Source of the DNA: OLB7 sp966250335
GTDB taxonomy: Bacteria; Bacteroidota; Ignavibacteria; OLB7
Assembly: GCA_966250335.1 (NCBI GenBank)
Contig: CBINGZ010000015.1
Location: 1 to 64,000, forward strand
Direction: 5' to 3'
DNA: 64,000 bases
The notes below the pieces were generated by a model that was given only the letters and a program-made list of their open reading frames with translations, searched no databases and was not told where the DNA came from. Every line of letters starts with the position of its first letter. Position 1 is the first letter of the stretch. This document shows positions 53,779 to 61,035 of this stretch, piece after piece. The position numbers and the translations under genes were made by a program.

Positions 53779-55266
53779 ATGATCAGCAAGCATCAGCAGG
53801 ATGAGATCGTCGGCTACCTCCGGGACGCCTCGAACATGCCGGGAGGATTCGCGGAGGAGGTCTGCATTCCCGAATCGGAGGAGGAGCTGCGCGAAGCCCT
53901 TGAACGCGCTTCCGCCTCGGGGACGTCCGTGACGGTCGCCGGAGCCGGCACCGGACTTTCCGGAGGACGTACGCCGTTCGGCGGGATCGTCGTCTCGATG
54001 GAGCGGTTCAACCGTATCGGACCGATCGACCCCGCCCGGGGGACCGCTGTGGTCGGGCCCGGGGTCCTGCTGGGCGCATTCCAGCAGGAGGTCGAATCCC
54101 ACGGCCTCTTCTATCCTCCCGATCCCACCGAGAGGAACTGCTTCATGGGGGGCACGATCTCCACCAACTCCTCGGGCGCAAGAACCTTCAAGTACGGTCC
54201 CACGCGGAGATATGTCCGTCGACTTCGCGTCATGCTTTCAACGGGGGAGACGCTGACGTTGAACCGCGGTGAGGTTTGCGCCTCCGGACTTCACCTTGAA
54301 CTGAAGACCGATGGAGGACGCACGATCGCGATCGAACTTCCGGATTACACCATGCCGGCGATCAAGCATGCCGCCGGCTATTTTGTCCGACCGGATATGG
54401 ACGCGATCGATCTCTTCATCGGCGCCGAGGGGACGCTCGGGGTCGTGACCGACATCGAGGTCGATCTGCTGACGCTGCCGGAACGGATCTTCAGCGGGGT
54501 CGTCTTCTTTCCGGATGAGGATGCGACTCTGGAGTTCGTGGAGGCTGCGCGGAACGTGAGCCTTGCAACCCGAGCCGCCGCGCGATCCGGAGAAGTCCTC
54601 GATATGGATGCGCGCGCGCTGGAGTTCATCGATGCGAACGCGCTCGATTTCGTGCGGGAGAAATACCCGACGATCCCCGGCGACGCGTTCGGCGGCGCCG
54701 TCTGGTTCGAGCAGGAAGTGGACGACGCGACCGAGGAGAAGCTCCTCAACGACTGGTACGAGCTGATCCTCCGGCATCGCGGACTGGCTGAAGAATCATG
54801 GTTCGCCGTCGGAACCGAGGACCAGCGCCGGATCAGGGAGTTCCGCCATGCGGTTCCCTCGGCCGTGTACGAGTACCTGAGCGAGCATGGACAGACCAAG
54901 CTCGGGACGGACATGGCAGTGCCGGACGGCGCTCTGCGCGAGCTGCTGGCGTACTACCGGTCTCAGTTTACCGAGCATGAACTGCGGCATATCACCTACG
55001 GACATATCGGCGACAACCATCTCCATGCGAACGTTCTGATAGAGTCTCCGGAGAAATTCGCGACGGCGAAGGAGGTCTATTCCAGACTGGTGGAGAAGGC
55101 GCTCGCTCTTGGAGGAACGATCTCCGCCGAGCATGGGGTGGGGAAGCTCAAGAAGGATTTTCTCCGGCGGATGTACGGCGAGGAAGGGATCGAGGGAATG
55201 CGGAGAGTGAAGCGGGCGCTCGATCCCGATGGAGTCCTGGGTGTTGGGACCATGTTCGATATGTGA
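53779..55266 (+). CDS. FAD-linked oxidase, GlcD / D-2-hydroxyacid dehydrogenase type
   Basis: A 495-aa flavoprotein of the PCMH/VAO superfamily. The FAD domain (about 35-215) has TVAGAGTGLSGGRTPFGG and FMGGTISTNSSGARTFKYGP. The C-terminal domain has YGHIGDNHLHANVL (metal-binding His residues) and ISAEHGVGKLKKDFL. It oxidises D-lactate, glycolate, D-2-hydroxyglutarate or similar to the 2-oxo acid. Having a DUF1338-like gene directly upstream makes D-2-hydroxyglutarate a fair guess. The stop overlaps a possible GTG start of the MOSC frame. Confidence 0.85.
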   Translation: MISKHQQDEIVGYLRDASNMPGGFAEEVCIPESEEELREALERASASGTSVTVAGAGTGLSGGRTPFGGIVVSMERFNRIGPIDPARGTAVVGPGVLLGAFQQEVESHGLFYPPDPTERNCFMGGTISTNSSGARTFKYGPTRRYVRRLRVMLSTGETLTLNRGEVCASGLHLELKTDGGRTIAIELPDYTMPAIKHAAGYFVRPDMDAIDLFIGAEGTLGVVTDIEVDLLTLPERIFSGVVFFPDEDATLEFVEAARNVSLATRAAARSGEVLDMDARALEFIDANALDFVREKYPTIPGDAFGGAVWFEQEVDDATEEKLLNDWYELILRHRGLAEESWFAVGTEDQRRIREFRHAVPSAVYEYLSEHGQTKLGTDMAVPDGALRELLAYYRSQFTEHELRHITYGHIGDNHLHANVLIESPEKFATAKEVYSRLVEKALALGGTISAEHGVGKLKKDFLRRMYGEEGIEGMRRVKRALDPDGVLGVGTMFDM

Positions 55267-55316
55267 GCGCGATGGACGAAACAGCAGACAACCTGCAAGG
55301 AACTGAGGTGAACATC

Positions 55317-55787
55317 ATGACGACGGAGCCGTCGATCTTTCAGATCAACTGGTCGGACGGCGGTGTACCGAAGATTGGGATTCAAACGGCCGGGATCAAT
55401 GAGCTCGGGATCGTTCAGGATCGTCATCGGGACCTGAAACATCACGGCGGGCCCGATCGGGCGCTCTGTCTCTATGCGATAGAGCGGATCGTGGCGCTGC
55501 AGCGGGAGGGACATCCGATCTTTCCGGGATCGACGGGGGAGAACATCACCACGATAGGGGTGGATCACGATCTGATGGTTCCGGGGACGCGCTGGCGGCT
55601 GGGAGATACGGTGGAGATCGAGATCACGAGCTATACGGTCCCCTGTCGTATCATCAGAGAATCGTTTCGCGACCGGTCGTTCGTGAGAATATCACAGACG
55701 GAGCATCCGGGGTGGAGTCGGGTCTATGCCCGTATTCTGGCTCGGGGGAGCGTCTCGATCGGCGATCGGATCGTCAGGCTGGGGTGA
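55317..55787 (+). CDS. MOSC-domain protein
   Basis: A 156-aa stand-alone MOSC protein. Typical stretches are HGGPDRALCLYAIE, GSTGENITTIGVDHD and the conserved Cys in YTVPCRIIRESF. MOSC domains handle sulfur or molybdenum cofactor chemistry, and small ones of the YiiM/YuaD type reduce N-hydroxylated compounds. A GAGGTG ribosome site precedes the ATG at 55317. An in-frame GTG at 55263 overlaps the oxidase stop and would add 18 residues. Role unknown. Confidence 0.82.
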   Translation: MTTEPSIFQINWSDGGVPKIGIQTAGINELGIVQDRHRDLKHHGGPDRALCLYAIERIVALQREGHPIFPGSTGENITTIGVDHDLMVPGTRWRLGDTVEIEITSYTVPCRIIRESFRDRSFVRISQTEHPGWSRVYARILARGSVSIGDRIVRLG

Positions 55788-55909
55788 TCGAGGCGTCGGA
55801 TTCTCTCGGGTTCTTGTGGTAAATCATATCGAATCGGTCTTGCGATCCATATCTGCACCGATTACGACGCAAACTTAGACCGCTCGGGGGGCTGGTCCGA
55901 ATCACGTAT

Positions 55910-55947
55910 CCATAGTTTTGCGCGCACTATCCCCATAGTTTTGCGCG
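55910..55947. repeat. Direct repeat pair ccatagttttgcgcg
   Basis: The 15-mer ccatagttttgcgcg occurs at 55910-55924 and again at 55933-55947, exactly 23 bp apart. Role unknown; such spacing (about two helical turns) could suit a protein-binding site. Confidence 0.7.
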
Positions 55948-55951
55948 AGAG

Positions 55952-55991
55952 CCGACAGCGGTCCCGGAGTATTTGACGGGACCGCTGTCGG
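55952..55991. repeat. Perfect 14-bp inverted repeat
   Basis: ccgacagcggtccc (55952-55965) and gggaccgctgtcgg (55978-55991) form a perfect stem with a 12-nt loop. It lies about 165 bp past the MOSC stop. No U-run follows, so it is a weak terminator candidate. It could be the remnant end of a mobile element. Confidence 0.7.
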
Positions 55992-56103
55992 TAGCCGGTT
56001 TCCGACAGCTACCGGTAGTTGATCCAGACTTCTGCCGGTAGCTAGGTTATTCAATCTTCAGATGCCACCGGAACATCGTATCCGCTGTTAGAGTTCCCGG
56101 GTT

Positions 56104-56166
56104 TTCCTTTTCAAGAGAAAAATAACAGGGAGTCACAGAGGGCACAGAGTTAGGAGAAGAGAGAAG
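56104..56166. repeat. Palindromic dispersed repeat, half copy C
   Basis: Only the right arm of the family is present: aacagggagtcacagag, then ggcacagagttaggagaaga. It begins near the centre motif (tcaagagaaa). The left arm is missing, so this copy cannot form the long hairpin. Confidence 0.85.
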
Positions 56167-56264
56167 TGAGGCGTGCCGATAGCGGTGGGTGGGTGGTGAA
56201 CCATGCGTTAGATGACATAATACATATTATAGTTGCACGGCCTGTAAAAGAAACGAAAACGAAA

Positions 56265-56300
56265 GAGACTGCCGAACCGGTTGGACGATTCGGCAGTCTC
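56265..56300 (-). terminator. Rho-independent terminator of the dnaB operon
   Basis: A perfect 12-bp stem (gagactgccgaa / ttcggcagtctc, 12-nt loop) lies 20 bp past the stop of the 97-aa gene. On the minus strand it is followed by a U-rich tract (tttcgttttcgtttctttt). It marks the end of the dnaB-annealing protein-97 aa unit. Confidence 0.88.
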
Positions 56301-56319
56301 ATCTATCCTTTATCCCTCT

Positions 56320-56613
56320 CTACAGCACGAACGGGGTTCGCAGATCCTCCTCGAGCACCCAGAGCTCGATCGGGCCGACAAAACCTCGTCGTTGTCCGTG
56401 GATGAGGTATTCGATTTCTTCTTCCGATTGCCGTAGGTCGACCACCTTTACCGTGGCTCCTTTCGGGAGCGGCGGCAGGTAACGTATGGTGGTCAGTGAG
56501 TCTCCAACGGAGAACCTGGGCTGTGCCGTTATCTTTTCCTCCGTTGACGGGCTCTCTAAGGGCCGCACTTCGGTCGGCCCCGGTCGTTTGATCTGTCGGC
56601 GCTCTGTTTTCAA
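56320..56613 (-). CDS. 97-aa hypothetical protein coupled to the annealing-protein gene
   Basis: A small protein with a basic, Pro-rich N-terminus (MKTERRQIKRPGPTEVRPLE) and a beta-rich second half (about 38-97: FSVGDSLTTIRYLPPLPKGA, then IEYLIHGQRRGFVGPIEL) that looks like an SH3- or OB-like barrel. Its start overlaps the stop of the Mgm101-like gene (ATGA) and a terminator follows its stop, so it is the last gene of a three-gene operon. I do not recognise the family. Confidence 0.68.
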   Translation of the reverse strand: MKTERRQIKRPGPTEVRPLESPSTEEKITAQPRFSVGDSLTTIRYLPPLPKGATVKVVDLRQSEEEIEYLIHGQRRGFVGPIELWVLEEDLRTPFVL

Positions 56614-57710
56614 AACGGGAGCTCCGGTACGAAGTCGTTCTCCTTGCCGGCGTTCTCGTGATCAAGATCGTCGCGGAGTTCGGCGTGGATGGTCGGGCTT
56701 TCGAGTGCGGCGCAGATCCGCTCGTACTCGGCACGCGTGATCTCCTCGGGGTTCGTGAATCCGTAGCTCGCGAGGAGTCTGCGGATTTCGTCGTTCTTCC
56801 AGTCGCGGTCACGGGCTATCGCCAGAAACCTCCGCGACTGCTTGTACGAGATGACCGATGTGCCGCCGCCCGACGACGTCATCGGCGCCTGGACGTCGGC
56901 CGCCGGGCTTGCTCCCTGTCCCTGCGGGGATCCCTGCGGTGTGGACGATCCGCGCGATCCGAGAGCCTGGCCGATCGCCATATCCCGTTCGGCTTCCTCG
57001 CGCCACGGGAACATGTCGAGCGGTTCGGCGGTCTTCTTGCGCCACATCTTCCGCTTCTTCCCCTTGTCGCCGGGGTTGCTTCCCACGTTCGTACACCAGA
57101 CCGCCACGGCGTGCCGCGCAATCCAGCGACGGATGAACGACGGGTCCCAGAGCTCGGAGGCGATGCCGAGATCCTTGCAGCAGCGCATAAGGCAGTTGCT
57201 CTTGGCCGCCTCGGCCGCCGTCGCGTAGCTCATTCTATCGTTTCCCGACGAATACGGCTGTTCGCCGATCGCCTCGGAGACGAAGCGACCGTACACGAAG
57301 AGGGCTCCACGATAGTAGAGCATCGTCCCTTCGTCCGATATCGTGATCTCCTTCGGCAGCACCGACCATGCCCCCGGACCGAACGCGCGGTTCAGGATGC
57401 GGCGGTACTTGATTTCCGGCAGGTAGATCAGGCCGTCCGGACGGATCTCCACGTCATCCTCCGGGATCTCCTGCAGCAGGATATCGATCGCCTGCTCCGG
57501 GAACGGCCCGGAAGCGATCCCCGCATACGGGTTGTTCGGGACGTATGCTCCCTGGGCGGGAACCGCGCCGCCGATCTCTACCTGCTCAAGCTCACGTACA
57601 ACGTCGTCGGCGGTGATCGTCTCGTGGATCTCCGGCAGATCATTTCTCATCGTATCGTCCCCGTTCACCAGGTCCGCTACCATCATCGAGTTTCTCGTGT
57701 TCTTTCTCAT
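56610..57710 (-). CDS. Mgm101/Rad52-like single-strand annealing protein
   Basis: A 366-aa protein. Residues about 93-198 match the Mgm101 recombinase core: RILNRAFGPGAWSVLPKEI, LYYRGALFVYGRFVSEAIGE, then ATAAEAAKSNCLMRCCKDLG and IASELWDPSFIRRW. Mgm101 of yeast mitochondria and related phage proteins anneal single strands like Rad52. A basic stretch (216-226) and a Ser/Gly/Gln linker (250-284) lead to a C-terminal three-helix module (290-337, SRRFLAIARDRDWKNDEIRR) of the type seen in phage recombination proteins. It is downstream of dnaB (81 bp). Several starts are possible; the ATG at 57653 (MRNDLPE) has a better ribosome site (GGGGA) than 57710. Confidence 0.78.
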   Translation of the reverse strand: MRKNTRNSMMVADLVNGDDTMRNDLPEIHETITADDVVRELEQVEIGGAVPAQGAYVPNNPYAGIASGPFPEQAIDILLQEIPEDDVEIRPDGLIYLPEIKYRRILNRAFGPGAWSVLPKEITISDEGTMLYYRGALFVYGRFVSEAIGEQPYSSGNDRMSYATAAEAAKSNCLMRCCKDLGIASELWDPSFIRRWIARHAVAVWCTNVGSNPGDKGKKRKMWRKKTAEPLDMFPWREEAERDMAIGQALGSRGSSTPQGSPQGQGASPAADVQAPMTSSGGGTSVISYKQSRRFLAIARDRDWKNDEIRRLLASYGFTNPEEITRAEYERICAALESPTIHAELRDDLDHENAGKENDFVPELPF

Positions 57711-57791
57711 TGCTCTTCTGATTTCACTCGTTTCACATGGTCGTTCGAAATACCATGCTGTTTACAGTTGCTTCAAGCTCTACGCGGATTT

Positions 57792-59213
57792 CTAGAAGGA
57801 ATCGCCGTTGGCGGCCTGACGGTATCGCGACCGTCGCTCTCTGACCGCGCTGTTCCCAAACCGGGCGTACTCCTTCATGAACGCGAGCTTCACCGAGCCC
57901 GTAGGCCCATTCCGATGCTTCGAGACGATGATCTCGGCGATCCCCTCGGTCGGGTCGCCGTCTTCATAGTATCTCTCACCGTAGTATTCCGGGCGATGGA
58001 TGAACATCACCACATCGCTATCCTCCTCGATCGCGCCGCTCTCGCGGAGATCACTCAACATCGGCCGCTTGTCGAGCCTCATCTCGACCGCTCTGTTAAG
58101 CTGCGACAGGGCGATCACCGGCACATCAAGCTCCTTTGCAAGCCCTTTCAGGCTCTTGGAGATCATCGAGATCTCCCGCTCCCTCCTTTCGGCCTTCGGG
58201 GCCGTCATCAACTGCAGATAGTCGATGACGATCAGGCCGATCTTATGCTCCCGTTTCATCTGCCGGGCGCGGGTCCGCAGCTCCATGATCCCCATGCCGG
58301 GGGCGTCCTCGATGAAGAGCGGGGTGTTCGTCATGCGGACCAGGGCCTGCTGCAGTCGGGCCCACTCCTGCTCGTTCACCGTCCCGGTCCGAAGCGCCTG
58401 CGCGTCGATCCCGGCCTCGGCCGATATCAGGCGGAGCATGAGCTGGTGCGGGGACATCTCCAGGGTGAAATATCCGACCGGGACCCCCTGATCGACCGCC
58501 ACGTTCCGTGCGATGCTGAGCGCCAGTCCGCTCTTTCCCATGGCGGGACGGGCGGCGATGACCGTCAGATCGGACTTCGCGAACCCGCCGACCAAGGCGT
58601 CAAGCTCCGTGAACCCGGACGCCACTCCGAGCGGCATCGTCCCGCTCCCCTGATTGTTCCGTACCCGTCGCAGCGCATCGAGCGTCTCGATCGTCAGGCG
58701 CTTCATGGAGTAGCTGCCGCGGTCGCGAGAGCAGTGCTCGGCGATCGCGAACATCTTCCGTTCGGCGCTGTCGAGCACCGCCGAGGCTTCGTTCGTGCCG
58801 TCGTAGCAGTCGCTCTGTATCTCCGTCGTGATGTCCAGAAGCTTTCGCTTCAGCCATCGTTCGTAGACGATTCTGGCGTGATGCTCCAGATGGGCGGCGG
58901 AAACCACCCGTCCGTGCAGCGACTCCAGAACCGTCCTGACACCGCCGGCGCTTCCGGCGGCCCCCTTTTCCAGCTCGCTTACCAGCGTCGCCATGTCGAT
59001 CGGCTCGTCACGGCGCGCCAGGCGTTCCATTGCTTCGAAGATCCTCCGGTGAAGAGGCTTGTAGAAGGCATCGGCGGCAAGAAGGGTGAATGCCTTCTCG
59101 GCCGCTCCCCGGCTCAGGAGCATTGCTCCCAGCACCGCCGTCTCCGCCTCCTCCGAATGTGGTGGTATCCTCGCTCCGCTGTGGGGTCGTCTATACGTGT
59201 TGTTCTCTATCAT
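57792..59213 (-). CDS. dnaB: Replicative DNA helicase DnaB
   Basis: A 473-aa DnaB. The N-terminal primase-interaction domain (about 17-120) starts PPHSEEAETAVLGAMLLSRG. The RecA-like motor has Walker A ARPAMGKS (221-228), Walker B VIDYLQL (about 329-335), LSQLNRAVE and the C-terminal SKHRNGPTGSVKLAF. All key residues are present, so it looks functional. It may be the main chromosomal helicase or a phage-type copy. The coupling to an annealing protein is unusual for the chromosomal gene. A ~700-bp upstream region with a hairpin and a palindromic repeat precedes it. Confidence 0.94.
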   Translation of the reverse strand: MIENNTYRRPHSGARIPPHSEEAETAVLGAMLLSRGAAEKAFTLLAADAFYKPLHRRIFEAMERLARRDEPIDMATLVSELEKGAAGSAGGVRTVLESLHGRVVSAAHLEHHARIVYERWLKRKLLDITTEIQSDCYDGTNEASAVLDSAERKMFAIAEHCSRDRGSYSMKRLTIETLDALRRVRNNQGSGTMPLGVASGFTELDALVGGFAKSDLTVIAARPAMGKSGLALSIARNVAVDQGVPVGYFTLEMSPHQLMLRLISAEAGIDAQALRTGTVNEQEWARLQQALVRMTNTPLFIEDAPGMGIMELRTRARQMKREHKIGLIVIDYLQLMTAPKAERREREISMISKSLKGLAKELDVPVIALSQLNRAVEMRLDKRPMLSDLRESGAIEEDSDVVMFIHRPEYYGERYYEDGDPTEGIAEIIVSKHRNGPTGSVKLAFMKEYARFGNSAVRERRSRYRQAANGDSF

Positions 59214-59346
59214 TCATTCCTGGCGTTCTCTCATCGAATTCCGACACATCGTCATCTTTCCGGCAGTCCAGAGACGTCTCCGCCTTCATGAAATTGTGTC
59301 ACGTTAAAGCCGTTTTTTAGAGGATTTCGGGCTTCTTCGACACTAT

Positions 59347-59375
59347 CTCTTGAGGAGCGGAGCACGCTTCAAGAG
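59347..59375. promoter_or_regulatory. Interrupted inverted repeat upstream of dnaB
   Basis: ctcttga (59347-59353) pairs with tcaagag (59369-59375), and agcg pairs with cgct inside, with a 2-nt bulge and a 5-nt loop. It lies about 135 bp upstream of the dnaB start. It may be an operator or a leader hairpin. Confidence 0.4.
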
Positions 59376-59578
59376 TTAAATCAGTGGAGGGGGTGAAGTG
59401 TGACATCAGGCGCGTGAAAACGTTGATTCTTTACATTTATAAACGCTCTCCGTTTCAACATGGTCTTGAGGCGTTGCTTCGAATATCCCGGGTCGACATG
59501 CTTTTCAGGTGAGGCCCCCGGGAGTTCGTCCATATGAGCGAATGTAGCAGGATTCACGACATTCTGTCCGATTCCGTG

Positions 59579-59690
59579 TCTTTCTCTCTCTTTTCTTCAA
59601 CTCTGTGTCCTCTGTGACTCCCTGTTTATTATTCTTAAGAGAAATGAACAGGGAGCCACAGAGAGCACAGAGTTAGGAGAAGAGAGAAAG
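59579..59690. repeat. Palindromic dispersed repeat, copy D
   Basis: A full copy of the family. Left arm: caactctgtgtcctctgtga. Centre: attcttaagagaaatg. Right arm: aacagggagccacagag, then agcacagagttaggagaaga. It stands in the long region between dnaB and the CorA-type gene, not next to a stop codon. Confidence 0.9.
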
Positions 59691-59921
59691 CCACTCTTCC
59701 CTTCTGTGGGAGGCGGGCTGTTGGGGTATTTGGGGAAAGTGACTTCCATTGCAATAACGGTTATAAACTATATTCTTCCGTTTGAAAGACATCCGAGTAT
59801 CCATCTCCGACTCCGACTTGTTGGCGGTTACCGTCGAGTTCGTAGTTTTGACGCCGACGCGGCGACACTCTGAAGTCCGGTCTCCGTCGCCCCCTCTTCT
59901 CTCGACCACGGTATCTGTCTT

Positions 59922-60938
59922 GTGAAGACGACCGAGTTCAACTACGGCTCAGATCTCAACGGTCTGGTATGGGGCTTCCTGTTCACGCCGGGAACAACCG
60001 CGCAGCCGATCGACTCTGCCGCGGCCGCGGAGCTTCTCGCAAGAGGAGCCTCCGAGGAGTCCGACTGGTTCCTCTGGCTCCATTTCTCCCTCACCAACAC
60101 CGCCTCCGAACAGTGGCTCCAGCAGAACATGTCGCTTCCGACGGAGTTCACTCAGTCGTTCCATGAGAACATGGGCTCGACCCGTGTGGAGCAACTGGGA
60201 AGCTCACTGGTGGCGGTGATCCATGACGTCCTCTTCGATTTCTCGTTCGATGCCGCCGGGGTCTCCAGGGTGAGCCTCTACGTGGAGCCGCGAATCCTTG
60301 TCAGCGCCCGCCGCAAGCAGCTGCGGTCGATCGACCGGCTGCGCGATTCCGTGAAAGGAGGAGAAACGTTCCGCTCCACGGCAGACCTGCTGGCCCATCT
60401 GCTCCGCGATCAGGCCGACGTCCTCGTGGAGATCATCCGCGGCACCACCGCCAAGATCGATACGATCGAGGATCATCTGCTGAGCAATCGAATCTCCGTC
60501 AGCCGGGCAAAGCTCGGCTCACTGCGGGGAGATCTGGTGCGGATCCGCCGGCTCCTTGCCCCTGAGCCGGCCGCCCTCTTCAGACTTCTGAGCCGTCCCC
60601 CGCGGTGGATCGGCGAGGAGGATGTGCAGGATCTGCGGCAGTCGGCCGAGGAGTTCACGGAAGCGATCGCCGATTCCACCGCGCTGGTGGAACGGATCAA
60701 GCTCATTCAGGAGGAACTGGCCGCGCTCATCAACGAGCAGAACAACCGCAGCCTCTTCGTCCTCACCATCGTCACGGTGCTGGCGCTCCCGTTCAACATC
60801 ATCGCAGGCCTGCTCGGCATGAACGTCGGAGGGGTTCCCTTCAGTGAGAACAGCCACGGCTTCATCATCGTGGTCCTGAGCGTGACCGTGGCGACGGGAG
60901 TGGTCGGGTATCTGGCGCTCCGCAGGCGACGGGACTAG
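59922..60938 (+). CDS. CorA/ZntB-type divalent cation transporter
   Basis: A 338-aa protein of the CorA superfamily. The large N-terminal cytoplasmic domain (to about 275) is rich in long helices. Two C-terminal membrane helices follow, and the pore motif GMNVGGVP lies between them. GMN with GGVP is more common in the ZntB branch (zinc, H+ symport) than in Mg2+ CorA. The start codon is GTG at 59922 with no strong ribosome site. A perfect 16-bp terminator follows. Confidence 0.87.
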   Translation: MKTTEFNYGSDLNGLVWGFLFTPGTTAQPIDSAAAAELLARGASEESDWFLWLHFSLTNTASEQWLQQNMSLPTEFTQSFHENMGSTRVEQLGSSLVAVIHDVLFDFSFDAAGVSRVSLYVEPRILVSARRKQLRSIDRLRDSVKGGETFRSTADLLAHLLRDQADVLVEIIRGTTAKIDTIEDHLLSNRISVSRAKLGSLRGDLVRIRRLLAPEPAALFRLLSRPPRWIGEEDVQDLRQSAEEFTEAIADSTALVERIKLIQEELAALINEQNNRSLFVLTIVTVLALPFNIIAGLLGMNVGGVPFSENSHGFIIVVLSVTVATGVVGYLALRRRRD

Positions 60939-60962
60939 ACCGGTTCGAGACGGGCAGGAAGC

Positions 60963-61003
60963 AGCGAGGGGATCACGGCGCTACCGTGATCCCCTCGCTT
61001 TTC
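60963..61003. terminator. Perfect bidirectional terminator after the CorA-type gene
   Basis: A perfect 16-bp stem (60963-60978 with 60984-60999, loop cgcta) followed by TTTT on the plus strand. It lies between the convergent CorA-type and anti-sigma genes. Confidence 0.93.
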
Positions 61004-61035
61004 TATCTCTCCCCTCTCGGGCCCGGCTCCGCATC

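Larger units (their letters stand above)
55788..56319. other. Structured intergenic region after MOSC gene
   Basis: No credible gene. The stretch holds, in order: two copies of ccatagttttgcgcg, a perfect 14-bp inverted repeat, a half copy of the palindromic repeat, an AT-rich segment near 56205-56235, and the terminator of the minus-strand dnaB operon. Described separately below. Confidence 0.7.
59214..59921. other. Long non-coding region between dnaB and the CorA-type gene
   Basis: About 700 bp without a credible gene between divergent starts. It should hold the dnaB promoter (AT-rich stretch near 59430-59450 on the minus side), the hairpin at 59347-59375, full repeat copy D, and an AT-rich tract at 59750-59800 that may carry the promoter of the CorA-type gene. 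A 78-codon frame at 59673-59909 starts in unremarkable sequence and ends inside the repeat; I do not count it as a gene. Confidence 0.6.

Noticed and set aside
55910..55991. CRISPR array
   Set aside because: Only two 15-bp repeats with one 8-bp gap are present; there is no regular spacer series and no cas gene.
56166..56405. 79-aa plus-strand frame after repeat copy C
   Set aside because: It overlaps the dnaB-operon terminator and the antisense of the 97-aa gene, with no recognisable protein features.
56658..59291. 877-aa plus-strand frame across dnaB and the annealing protein
   Set aside because: Antisense to two genes with clear motifs and joined by a terminator-free but non-homologous frame.
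59673..59909. 78-aa minus-strand frame in the dnaB/CorA gap
   Set aside because: Its 3' end lies in the palindromic repeat, it has no ribosome site or family match, and its composition is unlike the neighbouring genes.
55788..59921. Intact prophage
   Set aside because: Only a dnaB and an annealing-protein gene suggest phage origin; no integrase, structural, lysis or packaging gene and no attachment-site repeats around a tRNA are visible.
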